From: Phoronis australis
Taxonomy: Eukaryota; Phoronida; Phoronidae
Assembly (NCBI GenBank): GCA_002633005.1
Contig: NMRA01000371.1
Span: 175,420-238,158 of the forward strand
Direction of reading: 5' to 3'
DNA length: 62,739 nt
The notes below the pieces were generated by a model. It saw nothing but the letters and a program-made list of their open reading frames with translations. It ran no database searches and was not told the origin of the DNA. Positions 24,101 to 35,301 of this stretch are shown piece by piece. Every line of letters begins with the position of its first letter. The first letter of the stretch is position 1. Made by a program: the position numbers and the translations under genes.

Positions 24101-27100
24101 TCATGGGGTGTTGGTGGTAGATCAGTGTTTCTGATGTCGTGGGGGGTTGGTGGTAGATCTGTGTCCCTGATGTCTTGTGGGGTTGGTGGTAGATCTGTGT
24201 TCCTGATGTCATGGGGTGATGGTGGTAAACAAGTGTTCCAGATGTCGTGGGGTGTTGATGATAGATCAGTGTTCCTGATGCCGTGAGGTGTTGGTGATAG
24301 ATCAGTGTTCCTGATGCCGTGAGGTGTTGGTGATAGATCAGTGTTCTTGATGTCATGGGGTGTTGGCAGCAGTGGTTCTTGTAGTTCTATTTACAAAGTA
24401 CAAATGGGTGGGTTTCTAATGAATTTCTGTATTGGTATACAGAGTAGGCATTTTAGTTGTGATGTTGTCTCTGGCTTTAAAACTGTAAAGTTTAACTTAA
24501 AGCTTTGTCCGTATTTCATTGCCAATATTTTGATCTGAAGTCTCATTGTAAGTAAGTCTTGTTTCAGGTAGTGCATTACACATGGTAAATAGGAATCAAG
24601 TCACATTGTAAGTCTTGTTTCAGGTGGTACACTACACATGGTATGTAGGAATCAAGAGCGTGGTGAAAAAGCACGTAATGATATCATTGGACAGACTTCA
24701 AATCAGGTAAGCACAATATAGTGTTGGGTTAAGGAAAGGTCTAATATTGTCTGTGTCTTTAATATATAATCACCTGGAGACTTTTCATTTACTAGGTACA
24801 TTACAATTATCTCTCGTTTTCTGTTAAGTCCAGACAACTGCAGTTTCCAAATCCAGGTATCATTCCAGTTTATTGTTACTGAAGTGTTACTGAAGTGTTA
24901 CTGAAGTGTTACTGAAGTGTTACTGCACTCATTTATTTGTCTGCGTCATTTGCATGCTAATCATCTATCTTCCACACTTCTAAGAATTATTTCAGCCAGT
25001 GTTTTACTGCCATCAAGTCCTGACACATGAAGTTATTGTTCGGCTCTGCACAATAATAACTTGCATCAGTGTTGGTTATAATGAGAGTTATACAAATGTA
25101 TTTAAGGAAGTATGTAATTTATAATAATGATTGGATATGGCAAACCAATTCTGTTGGGACTATGCTTTGTGGTCATCTCACAACAAATGATTTCACATAA
25201 TTATAATCTCAAGTTGTAGCTTCAAATTAAGTACTTTGCTTATGTGTTCAAATATATATGCCTTCTTAGTGGATCTGCTAAGTGATTAAAATGTGACCAG
25301 ATTCTGCGCAAGAGAACTTTTCAGTAGAAATGTGTAGTACGATGATTGTTTTTAGTGTTCGTTAAATTAATTTGTATTGTCTCCGTTATGGTTGTAAACT
25401 CCAGAAATATAACGAGTATGATTGTGGTCGCTGTTTCCGTGGTGTGCCCTCATGTTACTGATGGATAATGTTATAGGGCCAAGTTATGATTGCTCAATCC
25501 ATATAGTTTTATCTAATTTCAGGATGTCCATCTTCATATAGTCGACATGGGTGTGCCTCGACAGGTGGTGGCATTTGCTAAACAATTTTGTGACACTGGC
25601 AACTCATTAAATGTGCTGGTAAGGATTTCTGAATAATACATTGTACTTAATTTTTACTCCTTCGTTCTTCCAATCTCAAAATTCTTTGATATTCAGTATA
25701 CCGGTGTTCTCTATACTTTACACACTACCTCAGTAAACTTGTCACTGGCGACTTTTTATCCAAGTGGTGTCTTATCCCCATGTTTTGGGCATTTATTGGT
25801 CCTAAGGAAAGGTAGCGCTGTGTGTAGACTGACAATTAATACTATAGTGAGTTAAGCTAGCTTGTATAAGGAATTGTTTTTAGTTGTCAAGTGTTAAAAG
25901 TAATGTTAGTAGTACCATGTATACTTTGTTTGAAAAACAGGTAAAGTTTCTTCAAATAAAGGCTCCAAAGTTTGAAGGTCCTCTTAATTAGTAGGGAGTT
26001 GAACGTCACCTAGGTTACGGTAAAATCTCTCCAATTTACTGAGAAGCACACAATGTGACGGACAAGTGAAATTTTATTTTCGTATGTGGCTTCAAATTAT
26101 TGTTACCATGTTCCAGTTTTGTACCATTATAGCAGCCATCAGAAAATATATACTGGCCATCAGAGAATATATAGCCTGTATAGGGAAATGTTTTTAGTTG
26201 TCAAAGATGTGTTTTAAATTTAGTACCATGTATACTTTATTTAAAAACAGGTAAAGTTCTTTCGTATAAAGTCTTCAAAGTTAGAGGGTTCTCTTAAGTA
26301 CAGAGTCGAAGGACAAATGGGTTACGATAAAACGTATGTCACCTATTTACTAAGTAGCACACAATATGGCAAGCAACTGAAATTTTATTTTCTTAATTTT
26401 TTCATAAAAGATATTTAGCATTAAATTCTTGACTTGTGTTCAAACTACCATCAGAAAATATTTTGAAAAAATATGAGCTTTCACTGCAGTGTTGGAAGAC
26501 CTTGGAAAATGAAGAATAGGTACTTCTGTCAATTGTTTTTGTCTGTGATTGATGAGTTTTTACTGTATGGTCTGATGCTCAAAAATGTTAATCAGTACTT
26601 TCCATTCATTGTGCACATGTCGTGCTGTGTGGAGAAGATACGAAAGTGCAAATGAGTTACATAATGCTGATAGTTTGGCTAATTAGCTGCATTCTAATCA
26701 CATTGTTATATTTATTAGGTATAGCACTAAACTGAGTGAAGGCAATATATTGGTTCATGGATGTTGAGCTGGTTTCTTATCCCATCGTATGGATCAGTGC
26801 TTATTAATACAAACATTTTGTAAAGCGAGATATTCTTTCAGGCAATTATTTGCATTATGTAAATTTTGAGCGAGCGGCTGGTAAATATCTAACTATGCTT
26901 CTCTATTGTTAAAGGGCAGTAATTATTAATACGCCTTCCTTGAATCCTGGATAATGTTTTGAATAATGTTTTCCAGGTGAATAACGCTGGATGTATGCTG
27001 CACACGAGGGTGCATGATGCTGATGGCTTGGAAGCTAACTTTGCCACCAACACTTTAGGTAGGACAGTGAAAAGAAAAAAATGCAAATGGAATCTTTACT

Positions 27101-30100
27101 TTTTCACTGAGAAGCTTTTTTCATATAATTTTGGTCCGACCAAATGTGAGTTTAAAATGGTCAAATTAAACACTGGAGTGCTTCGGGTTTGCAATTTCAG
27201 ATAGGCAAGCTTTTAATGCAATCTGTGGATTATACTTTGTTTGTAGTGAAATCCCTTGAAAGGCTTCTGATGTACCAAATGAACAATGAATACAAAGTGT
27301 GACCATTGCAGGTACCCATCTGTTGACCGTTTCCCTAATACCTGTCCTGTCCAAGAGTGACAAGCCTAGAGTGATCATTGTAAGCTCCGGTGGCATGCTG
27401 ACCCAGAAACTTGACGTGTCAGACCTGCAGTGCAATAACAATAATTTCACTGACGGTACGATGATTTACGCCCAGAACAAGAGACAGCAGGTGATCATGA
27501 CAGAAGAGTACGCCAAGAAATATTCCAATATACATTTTTCCAGCATGCATCCTGGTTGGGCTGATACTAAAGGTAGGTAGGAGTTTTACAGTCCATGACA
27601 GAACCCTTCCTACACCCCGTTTACCAACCACCCGGGCCATGATGGTGGTTTGGTATACCACATGCACCCTAATAAGCGCCCTGGGCGCTTAGAAATAATC
27701 GCTTCATTAAGGGGTGTGCTTATTATAGCCCAAAAGTGATTGAAGCCCGGTCTCTGAAACGGGTGAAATAGTAAGCTAGAATTCATGAAATTAACGCCCT
27801 GTGACACATCTTTAAACTGTGACAGAGTTTCTGCAAAATTGCAGTGCATTGCTATCAAACTTAGTTGTTAAATTACGAGTATTTTTCAGACAAACCCAGT
27901 GCAAAAACTTTCCGACTAATGCGTCGCTGCATCGTGATCGCTGATAGGTCAACTTGAATTCTTGAGTAAAATATAGTTTCGACTCAACAAATTACCTGAA
28001 GTCCTCCTTAAGTTTTCAAAATAGCGTCCCTAAGATTTTTAAGTTTCTGTGGAGTCTGGATTAACAGGATGTTAAGTCCAAATCTGTGCTAGAGAAAAAT
28101 CTCTGGATACACACATGGTTTTGTCCCGTGATGTTTGTTTTGAAGTTCATCTGCATGTATGAGTGAGCGAGCGTGTGCATGTCATCAGAGTTCATTTGCC
28201 AGAGTAAATGCGATGTAACGATCTAGGTGTGCAACTAAAGAAATTAACACGAGCAGTAAAGCAGAACATGTTTTATTTAGCACTTGTTGATCTCATCTGC
28301 TAAAAACGTTCTAGAATTGTCTCGGTAAGGCCGATATTGAGTCGCAGGGTGACTGGATGCGTGACAGTCTGACAGCTATTTTTCGAGAGATTCAGGGGAT
28401 GTAAGGGTGCGGAAGTGTTCACTATCAGTGGGTCATTTTGACTTTAAAAACACCAATTACGATTAATTTAATAATTCATCCTAAAAATAACTCAAAGGTT
28501 TTTTACGTTATTAGAAACTTTCGGAATAAGCGCCAGTATTTATTTCTTGCTGATGCTATGCTACCCGTTTCACGAAAAGATAGTTCCCAAAGACTAATCT
28601 TCGATGAGAGGTACTTGTATGTAGCGCGCGCTTCCTGGCCACAAGTTTTAACAAAGGTCAAGTTTTTATTAGTCNTTCGATTCGCAGTTTTCATGGCAAA
28701 GAAATTGGATTCCTGTTGAGGGAGAACTAGATCTGTATGGGAAAGATATAACACAATCCCTTTGACAAGTACGCTGCGTCTGTTCTGAAAGGCCAGACCA
28801 TAATAGGACATGTCCCTCGCAAGATCAGCAAAACTTTTGTGTTCTTTTTGAAGCACAGTGAAAGTTTGAAGTATATAGTCACGACTAAATACCACCATAG
28901 TGGCGAGGTGGTCTACAAATTCTGCGCACAATGATTTTTTCAGGACTCTCGGATCTTATTGATAAATTGAAGACGTTACTGTAGAATTTTAGAATTGTAG
29001 GTACAGCATTTTTTGCATGTACGTGGCATTCATAGACTGAGTGGGCACTTATTTTAGCAAAGTCTGAAAATGCATGGGGGGCGCTTATAAGGGCATGGGC
29101 GCTTATTAGGGCAAATACTGTAATATATTTAGCTGGCTCAGTCTTAGCCTTGATTCACAGCTCATACTGTATTACGTAATATACAGCTTTGTATCATTTT
29201 TTCATTGAGAAAATTCCTAAAACGTGTCATAAAGTTTATAGGAAATTAGTGATGTCCTATACAGTTCTGCGGTCTGTGTCATTGAAACTACTCCTGTGTC
29301 CAAAACATTGCAGTTTGTACTTGTTGCTCAGTTTTTTCCAAAGAAAGTTTTGTCGTTATTCTTGATAGGTGTGCTGCGAACAAACTGTAAGTTAGCAGAA
29401 AAACAATCTGCTACTGGTTTTAAAAAGTTACAGAAGTGGATCACCATGGAGAAGGTAAATTGCACGAGGCGACCTTGTTAGAACACTCACTTGTTGATAT
29501 GTTGATTTCAAGTGGTCCTTATGAGTAAAATGAACACTCTCTAGTATTGGCTTTCATTTAAACTTAAATAATCAATGCATCGTTTTGCTATGGTTTTACA
29601 GCTGTGCAGGAGGCTATGCCTGACTTCTACCAAAGTATAAAGCTTTCATTGAGGACTCCTGAACAAGGGGCAGACACCTTGGTTTGGCTGGCTGTGGCCA
29701 AGTGTATTGATAGCCTGCCCTCTGGACAGTTCTTTCAAGGTTTGTAGCAGTAGCAGCTTCAGCATTTGTTGGATAAAATCTATTAGACAAGCATTATACC
29801 CTAAATATAGAGGATACATGTTCTAAGGAACATCATCACAGTGGAATTAAAGTGGCATACATTTCAACCATATCAGACTTTTGGTTGGTGGACTATACAT
29901 TAAATTAATACAGCGAGGTCTACTTAATGTCACACTGGATAATACAGTATCCTGGTTATTGTCATGAAATGTTCATAGGAACAAATCATTTCCCACCTAT
30001 TCCATGTAGAATAACCTGCACTATGTGGTTTATTATTGTCACATTCCCAGGTATTGTCATTAAAAATCAGTAAAATTGATACGCACCTTCTTATTAACAA

Positions 30101-31066
30101 ATTATGAACGTTTGTTTTTATGTCTGAACAATAACCCAATTCATCATGAATTCATATGGGATCTCGGTGCTGGAGGTAATAATCAGTCGTTTCCTGTTTA
30201 CCAATCTTACTCTGAAACTCTATCATAAGCTGATAGGACTGATTATCATCAACGCCAAGTCAAAACCTATCTTCAACGGTAATACCTGTAAATTTGGTTC
30301 CAAAGGTATGTTAAGAGCATCGCTTTGAGCCCACTAGTGTCTTAAATTGCCAAATGTAATGAACTGATAGGCGTATTGGCTTGCTTTTGTCTATGTCACC
30401 GTGAGAATTACCTTTTAATTCAAACAGCGGCAAATAACACCAGTACGCAATGGTGTTCTATACAAACCCCTATTCAATACAACTGTTATCAGCCTTTTTG
30501 TTGTTTGTGCTAGGATCTTGCGGTTACGCAACATGGCACGAACAGGCAGCTTCACTTATCATTTGACGAGCTTACTTTTGCGTGATTGAACTTGCATCTT
30601 CTTATTTTACCGAGGCTTTGCTAGGACTATCTGGTTAGCCCAATACATCTAAAATAACAAAATTCCATTGAATTTAGGCTTTAATGGAATGTCCTGCTTA
30701 TTAGTATAATTTGCGCCGGAACCTAGGGTATGCATCCACAGTACCTATTTTTTACAATTTAGTATGTATTTAAGTCCCATACCTGCCATAAAGTACTCAT
30801 ATAATGCACCTGACACTTGGATACCCATCTCAGTTGCGGAAGATCAACCCCCTGGGTCTCAGTGCCACAATATCTATTATATATTGCCATGTATCAGCTG
30901 GACTCGCATCATATTCTTTACTACGTACAAAGTACCTTTATTGTCTCTAGATCGGCAAGTTGTCTCCAAGCACCTGCCGTTAGCGTGGACCAAGTCTTCA
31001 AGAAGTGATATTGATAAATTCATGGCGATCCTCGATGAGTTTACACAGAAGTACATGTCGGAGTGA
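21166..31066 (+). CDS. DHRS12: Short-chain dehydrogenase/reductase family member 12
   Basis: Eight exons join as 21166-21221, 23082-23215, 24624-24706, 25523-25618, 26977-27058, 27312-27572, 29602-29739 and 30951-31066 (stop 31064-31066), giving 321 residues; human DHRS12 is about 317. The start MSIYRNVVWYLKGKKEYMK matches the family's N-terminus and has a good context (caccatga). SDR features: cofactor motif T46-G-A-N-S-G-L-G53, N125-N-A-G128, serines 175-176 in VSSGGM, catalytic Y203-x3-K207 (YAQNKRQQV), and the family phrase FSSMHPGWADT. The C-terminal SGQFFQDRQVVSKHLPLAW also fits. It is an NAD(P)-dependent oxidoreductase (SDR40C class) whose substrate is not established. All donors are GT and phases are consistent. 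Intron 6 hosts a 1.4-kb TIR element. Exons 2 and 3 have decayed local edge duplications. It is head-to-head with AP1S and convergent with STXBP4. Confidence 0.96.
21222..23081 (+). other. DHRS12 intron 1, nothing recognised
   Basis: Begins gtgagt and ends with the acceptor ttgcag. It contains a C run near 21374-21386 and AT-rich sequence. No domain-like frame on either strand. Confidence 0.6.
23229..23292 (+). repeat. Decayed copy of the 3' end of DHRS12 exon 2
   Basis: The phrase atagtggcttagggctaa and what follows (tgtgcctcagaaata, gctaagaga) repeat the exon 2 end at 23171-23216, 58 bases further on. The copy has a stop in the corresponding frame, an insertion (cccgg) and no donor, so it is a non-functional local duplication of the cofactor-motif region. 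Confidence 0.85.
24063..24366. repeat. About 36-bp tandem minisatellite, eight copies
   Basis: Roughly eight copies of a unit containing gatcagtgttcctgatgtc and ggggtgttggtgg. The period is divisible by three, so 65- and 96-residue repetitive frames appear on both strands with no coding support. It lies in DHRS12 intron 2. Confidence 0.93.
24541..24657 (+). repeat. Tandem duplication of the DHRS12 exon 3 acceptor and exon start
   Basis: The stretch from 24601 (tcacattgtaagtcttgttt, then cag) into exon 3 up to ggaatcaag has a copy immediately upstream from 24541, including a second intact acceptor gtttcag (24561-24567). Exon starts would be 24568 (upstream copy) and 24624 (the one consistent with the protein). 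They are 56 bases apart, so use of the upstream site shifts the frame and meets an in-frame taa. Confidence 0.85.
24874..24925. repeat. 11-bp tandem repeat
   Basis: About five copies of tgttactgaag. Short array in DHRS12 intron 3. Confidence 0.9.
25866..26391. repeat. Diverged tandem duplication, about 310-bp period
   Basis: Bases 25866-26080 and 26177-26391 share the same ordered phrases (tttttagttgtcaa, agtaccatgtatacttt, aaaacaggtaaagtt, agcacacaat, tgaaattttattttc). A related fragment occurs near 46055-46100. It lies in DHRS12 intron 4, with no conserved frame. Confidence 0.75.
27667..29111. mobile_element. 1.4-kb TIR element in DHRS12 intron 6
   Basis: Bounded by perfect 15-bp inverted repeats, ccctaataagcgccc (27667-27681) and gggcgcttattaggg (29097-29111), with further related aataagcgcc-type blocks just inside each end. 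A 142-residue minus-strand frame (28931-28503), interrupted only by the undetermined base 28675, occupies the middle; a shorter plus-strand frame overlaps it. I do not recognise the protein and see no transposase motif. It resembles a decayed cut-and-paste DNA element or a MITE with captured sequence; the superfamily is not assigned. Confidence 0.6.
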
Positions 31067-31422
31067 ACAGAGATTCAGCAAGACGTGTAACGTGTCTGTT
31101 CTGTGATGGCTGGATTGGTTACCAAGTAACAGAAGTTTAGCTTACACTTGAAATACTTAACATTCAAATGGGTCATGGAGTGAAGATATAGTGTGTGTCT
31201 TGATGTTATAGTAAATGTCGGTCCACAGTAGTAATGAGGTGAATTAAAAAATGTGACCATGTATAGAACACGCCATAAGCATTTAGACAATAGCGACTTT
31301 GCAGAAGCTGAATTCATGGTCATAGAAGCCTTCCGTCATGACCAAGACAGTCATTACTGAGACTGCCAGGAAGGGGGATTAAACGGAAAGTTTGAATGGT
31401 GGGTACAGCATTCCGTAATTTT

Positions 31423-31428
31423 AATAAA
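31423..31428 (+). other. Candidate polyadenylation signal of DHRS12
   Basis: AATAAA 357 bases after the DHRS12 stop codon, the first clear one downstream. Positional evidence only. Confidence 0.5.
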
Positions 31429-32796
31429 TTTCCAGTATTTTCAGCCTTAATAGCCAATACCAATCATTTTTGCCACTGGCAGAATTGATAGTCATGACGG
31501 GAAACGGTATTTCGTTAGATTACTTTTGTCTTGCTTTGCATTTGAAATGTTGTATCTGTGACTTCTGATGATCCTTGTATCAGTGTTCACAAAGAAATCA
31601 CTCCATACAAGTTGTTCTGAATCAGTACTTCATAGATGATGTGTCGCTGGTCAGTTTTATTAAGACACCAGTGTGTGCGATTTTACACATTCTCATTGTT
31701 CCTTCATATTTACATCTAAGTTATAATGGTTGGATAAAACTAGCTCGCATTTTGAGAACCAGTTTTCTCCACTGATTAATGGTTCGCAAAATACGGTCAC
31801 ATTATATCCAACTATTGCCCATCTAAATTAAAATGCTGGTAAATGTTTCGTTTGCGTATTCGTGTAGGTTAAAGAGAAACTCTTAATCAGCCTTTAAATG
31901 TGAATGAGGTCCATTATTACGTACTAGTTTTGTCAACAATTCATAGAATTGGATGTTATGTACTTTCATTTAAATATTTGGTTCTTTTTATAGACTCGTG
32001 TTAAACACAAAGCCTAGGTACGATCATAATAAATTAACATGACCAGAGATAATTTTGTCAGTGTATGTTGATATTGCTTTGTTATTGGGGTGCACAAATA
32101 ATTGAGAAAGTAATTATTGAGTTTAGTCAGTATTGCCCTATTTGAACTATTTCTGCATGATTTGGTATTGCATTCTTATACATAACATTATTGCATTGTG
32201 TTATACATAACATTATTCTTAAATGAAGGTGTTGTTTAAATTTGCATTCGTATGCTATTGATTCGATTATCTCTGAAGTCATTTCCCTAAGGTGCCTACT
32301 GCAGGGTGTCATAGCTAGCCAACAGGGCATATCAGCTCAGTGTTCAATATGACATGTTATGTGTTACTTCAAAGACATTATGGAATTGATCATGCCCTTG
32401 TTCAGAAAATATATTTCACAAAAAGATCAATAACAATACCTCATTGAGTTAACAACAGTACTACTGGCAGAGAAATTTACAACATAAATATCATGATAAA
32501 TACCTTCTGGCGAAACTGCAAGATTTTTAACATTGACCCTTTTAAGTACAGACAGCGTAAACTCACTGCCGAGAATGTGACAACCAAGTCTGGTCAAGCT
32601 GACCAACATTTATTTAGAATTTAGTCACACAACCTGGTTTCAAAACATTTTCAGTTTAAGTAGAATGACAAATTTCTTAAAACTATCAATTTTCTAAGTT
32701 AAGTACTGTACCTTCAAGTCTGGACAGTTACAATTATATTCCAAAGTAACTGTCTTCATAAAAACACCTTTGGGTATTCATAGAAGTATTAGAACT

Positions 32797-32890
32797 GGAG
32801 TACTGATGACCACTGGTCACTGAGGTATTGATAACCACTGAGGTTCTGATGACTGCTGGTCACTAAGGTACTGATGATCGCTGGTCACCA
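32797..32890. repeat. Degenerate 22-25-bp tandem repeat
   Basis: About four imperfect copies of a unit with gtactgatgaccactggtca. Short intergenic array. Confidence 0.75.
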
Positions 32891-33662
32891 AACAAACCTT
32901 ACATGCAGGAAATAGCAGTGCTAAACTAAGTACATAGAGAGCAACACCGTAAATAGCCATTACATACATAACAGCACCACATAAAACATTGAATTTCCTA
33001 CTCGGCAATTTCCATGAAAGCAAACATTCTTCAGTTATTCTTTGGTAGTTAATACACACTAAAACGTGTCAAGATCAAATAAACAAAACAAATAAATTTT
33101 GATTATACGACCAAAATAAAATGATGAACATTTGTAAGGAGTGATGATACACCAAGAAATTCTTGACAAAGTCTAAAGATTAAAATTTGAATGGGATCGC
33201 AATTCAGTAACTAGGCTATTCAAATTACCAAGAGGCTCTATCGACATAATAATTCATGATTAAGAGCAGTTCACACGAACTAAGAATATCATTGTATACA
33301 ATGCCAATTACTGTAAATGTACTCAGCCCCATATGTCTACATGTGAAATAACGCTTTTTCAGAAAATACTCATTGACAAAACATTTTGCCCATACAGTTG
33401 GGTGTCTCCTGTAGATGGCCACGACTTGACCTAGATTGTTTGTGTCTTTTCTACACAGCTGCTTTTCTATTTAAAAAAAATAAATCAATTAGAAACAGGT
33501 CAAAACCTATAATTTTTGTTTTCAACAGATAAGTTAAGTTCCACTGACATGCTCAGCTTCTTGAGTTTGCACAAGCGTTTTCCATATTTGGTGATGTACC
33601 TTTTAAATACGGACATAGACACAGCTTCACATATAGGCATATGGGTCTAAATGTATGTACGC

Positions 33663-33917
33663 TAAAAATTCTCCAATTTGGAACAGTCCGTAGAATTGGG
33701 AAAATAGAAGCTCCGTACAAAAATTGAATTTTCTTCATTCTGTAAATTGGGACAAGGGTGATTTTAGCATTGATCTTATTTCTCAAATTTCAGACATGTT
33801 TTACCTTGAGTCGTGAATTTGGGAAGGTCAAGGTCAATGCTGCATATGTCTAGAACTGTGGACAAGCTCTGACCTAGGGCAAAATTATTATTCACTGTCC
33901 CAAATTGGAGAATTTTG
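33663..33917. mobile_element. TIR element, family B copy 1 (MITE-like)
   Basis: About 255 bp. The left end (aaattctccaatttggaaca) and the right end (tgtcccaaattggagaattt) are inverted repeats of about 22 bases. A diverged second copy lies at 47308-47598 and shares internal phrases such as ctctgacct...gagcaaaat. No internal coding frame is convincing. Confidence 0.7.
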
Positions 33918-34744
33918 ACAATGCCATACAAGAAAGTAAACAACTTAATAAACATTTGTCTACTTGAACAAACATGGACTTGGTTTGAAATGTGACAATT
34001 CTTAAATATCAAAACTGTCCAAGTTCACCAAGGCCCGAAATGTTGATAAAGAACTGTGACAGTAATATGCTTCTGTCAGTAAATAACTACAGTTTAACTA
34101 CAGTTAAAACAAACTATAAATGCATCAGTGTCCTAGTAAAAACTATCCAAATGTTTTGGAAAAAATTCTCCTGCACTATCTATGCTCAAAAAAAATTTCT
34201 TAAATATTTTTTGTTAAGAAATACATTTGTGACGTAATCAACTAGTGACACAAGTCACTATAAAATTATAAACACCTATTAATAACACAGAGACACAGTA
34301 AAGACCCTGTAACATAGCTGTAACAACTTGAAGATCACAGCTTAACAGAAGATTTATAAGTAGGCCCTCTGTTGTATTACGTACCGTACTTCTTGACGTA
34401 TTTCACATGAAAATAATCACCAAAATTTTCGTTTTTCTATTCTTCAAAGGCTGATAACTTAAATGTAAACATTATAAATTCTATAAAATGTTCTTTTATG
34501 ATATCTGCACACTACAAACTGAGCAAACAGCAGACTCTAAAACGTTCTAATATTCATTTTTGTTCAGAATTTGACAAAATAAGTTTCAGTTGTTCGTCAT
34601 ATTAATTTGTGTGCTGAATAAATGAAAAATTCCCATAATGCCATGGAAAATATTATCAGACATTACATGGCAATAAATATGTAAATCACGAGCTGGGATA
34701 CCCACTGCTAAGTCTGATTGGATATCTGTGTTTGACCGGTTGTC

Positions 34745-34800
34745 CCCATGGCTGTGGTTAGAACGTCTGCACGGTTAGCAGAAGGTCCTGGGTTCTTTAG
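34745..34800 (+). mobile_element. SINE head, tRNA-like
   Basis: ccatggctgtggttagaacg followed by tctgcacggttagcagaagg and then tcctgggttcttta has the order of a tRNA D arm, an anticodon-stem-like hairpin (cttctgc... pairing) and a B box. The B box is degenerate (ggttctttag) and no acceptor stem pairs, so it is a tRNA-derived SINE relic rather than a tRNA. Confidence 0.5.
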
Positions 34801-35301
34801 GTCACGTGATGTGACCAACACGTGGTGTGCAGGCCAGACTTAAAAATGTTTGTAACAACAAGCCAACCATATAATTGCTTCTGTTTGAGGGTTTAACATT
34901 TACCAAGAGATGACACTTTACTGCAAGATGAGTCAGTGATTGAGACTTCACCAATGCAGTCATGTAAATACGTTGTTTTTGTCGTGACTTCAATCAGACT
35001 ATGAATTGAAGGAAAAACTTGCTATAACCAACGATACAGGAACCAAAAGAGGCTTGCATAAAAATTCATGCTTTGATCGCTGGAAACTTCAACAATGTCA
35101 AAAAGTATGTTAAATAATTTCAACAAGATATACAATAATGCAATAACCTTAATTCTATTACTCAAAGCTTTTAATGTAACTGCATATTAAGTTCTTGCAT
35201 AACTAGTGTAACATGTCTGTCATGAAACACTGCATACAGCATCATTGTGTCTTGTTGAGATACGCATCATTCACTGAACGCATCAGTCACATGACAATGT
35301 G

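Larger units (their letters stand above)
31067..35301. other. Intergenic region between convergent DHRS12 and STXBP4
   Basis: Contains the 3' flanks of both genes. A plus-strand AATAAA at 31423-31428 would end DHRS12 with a 3' UTR of about 370 bases. On the minus strand the nearest plausible signal for STXBP4 is ATTAAA (35170-35175), about 130 bases past the stop. A repeat, a TIR element and a SINE head inside are listed separately. No other gene is recognised. Confidence 0.5.
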
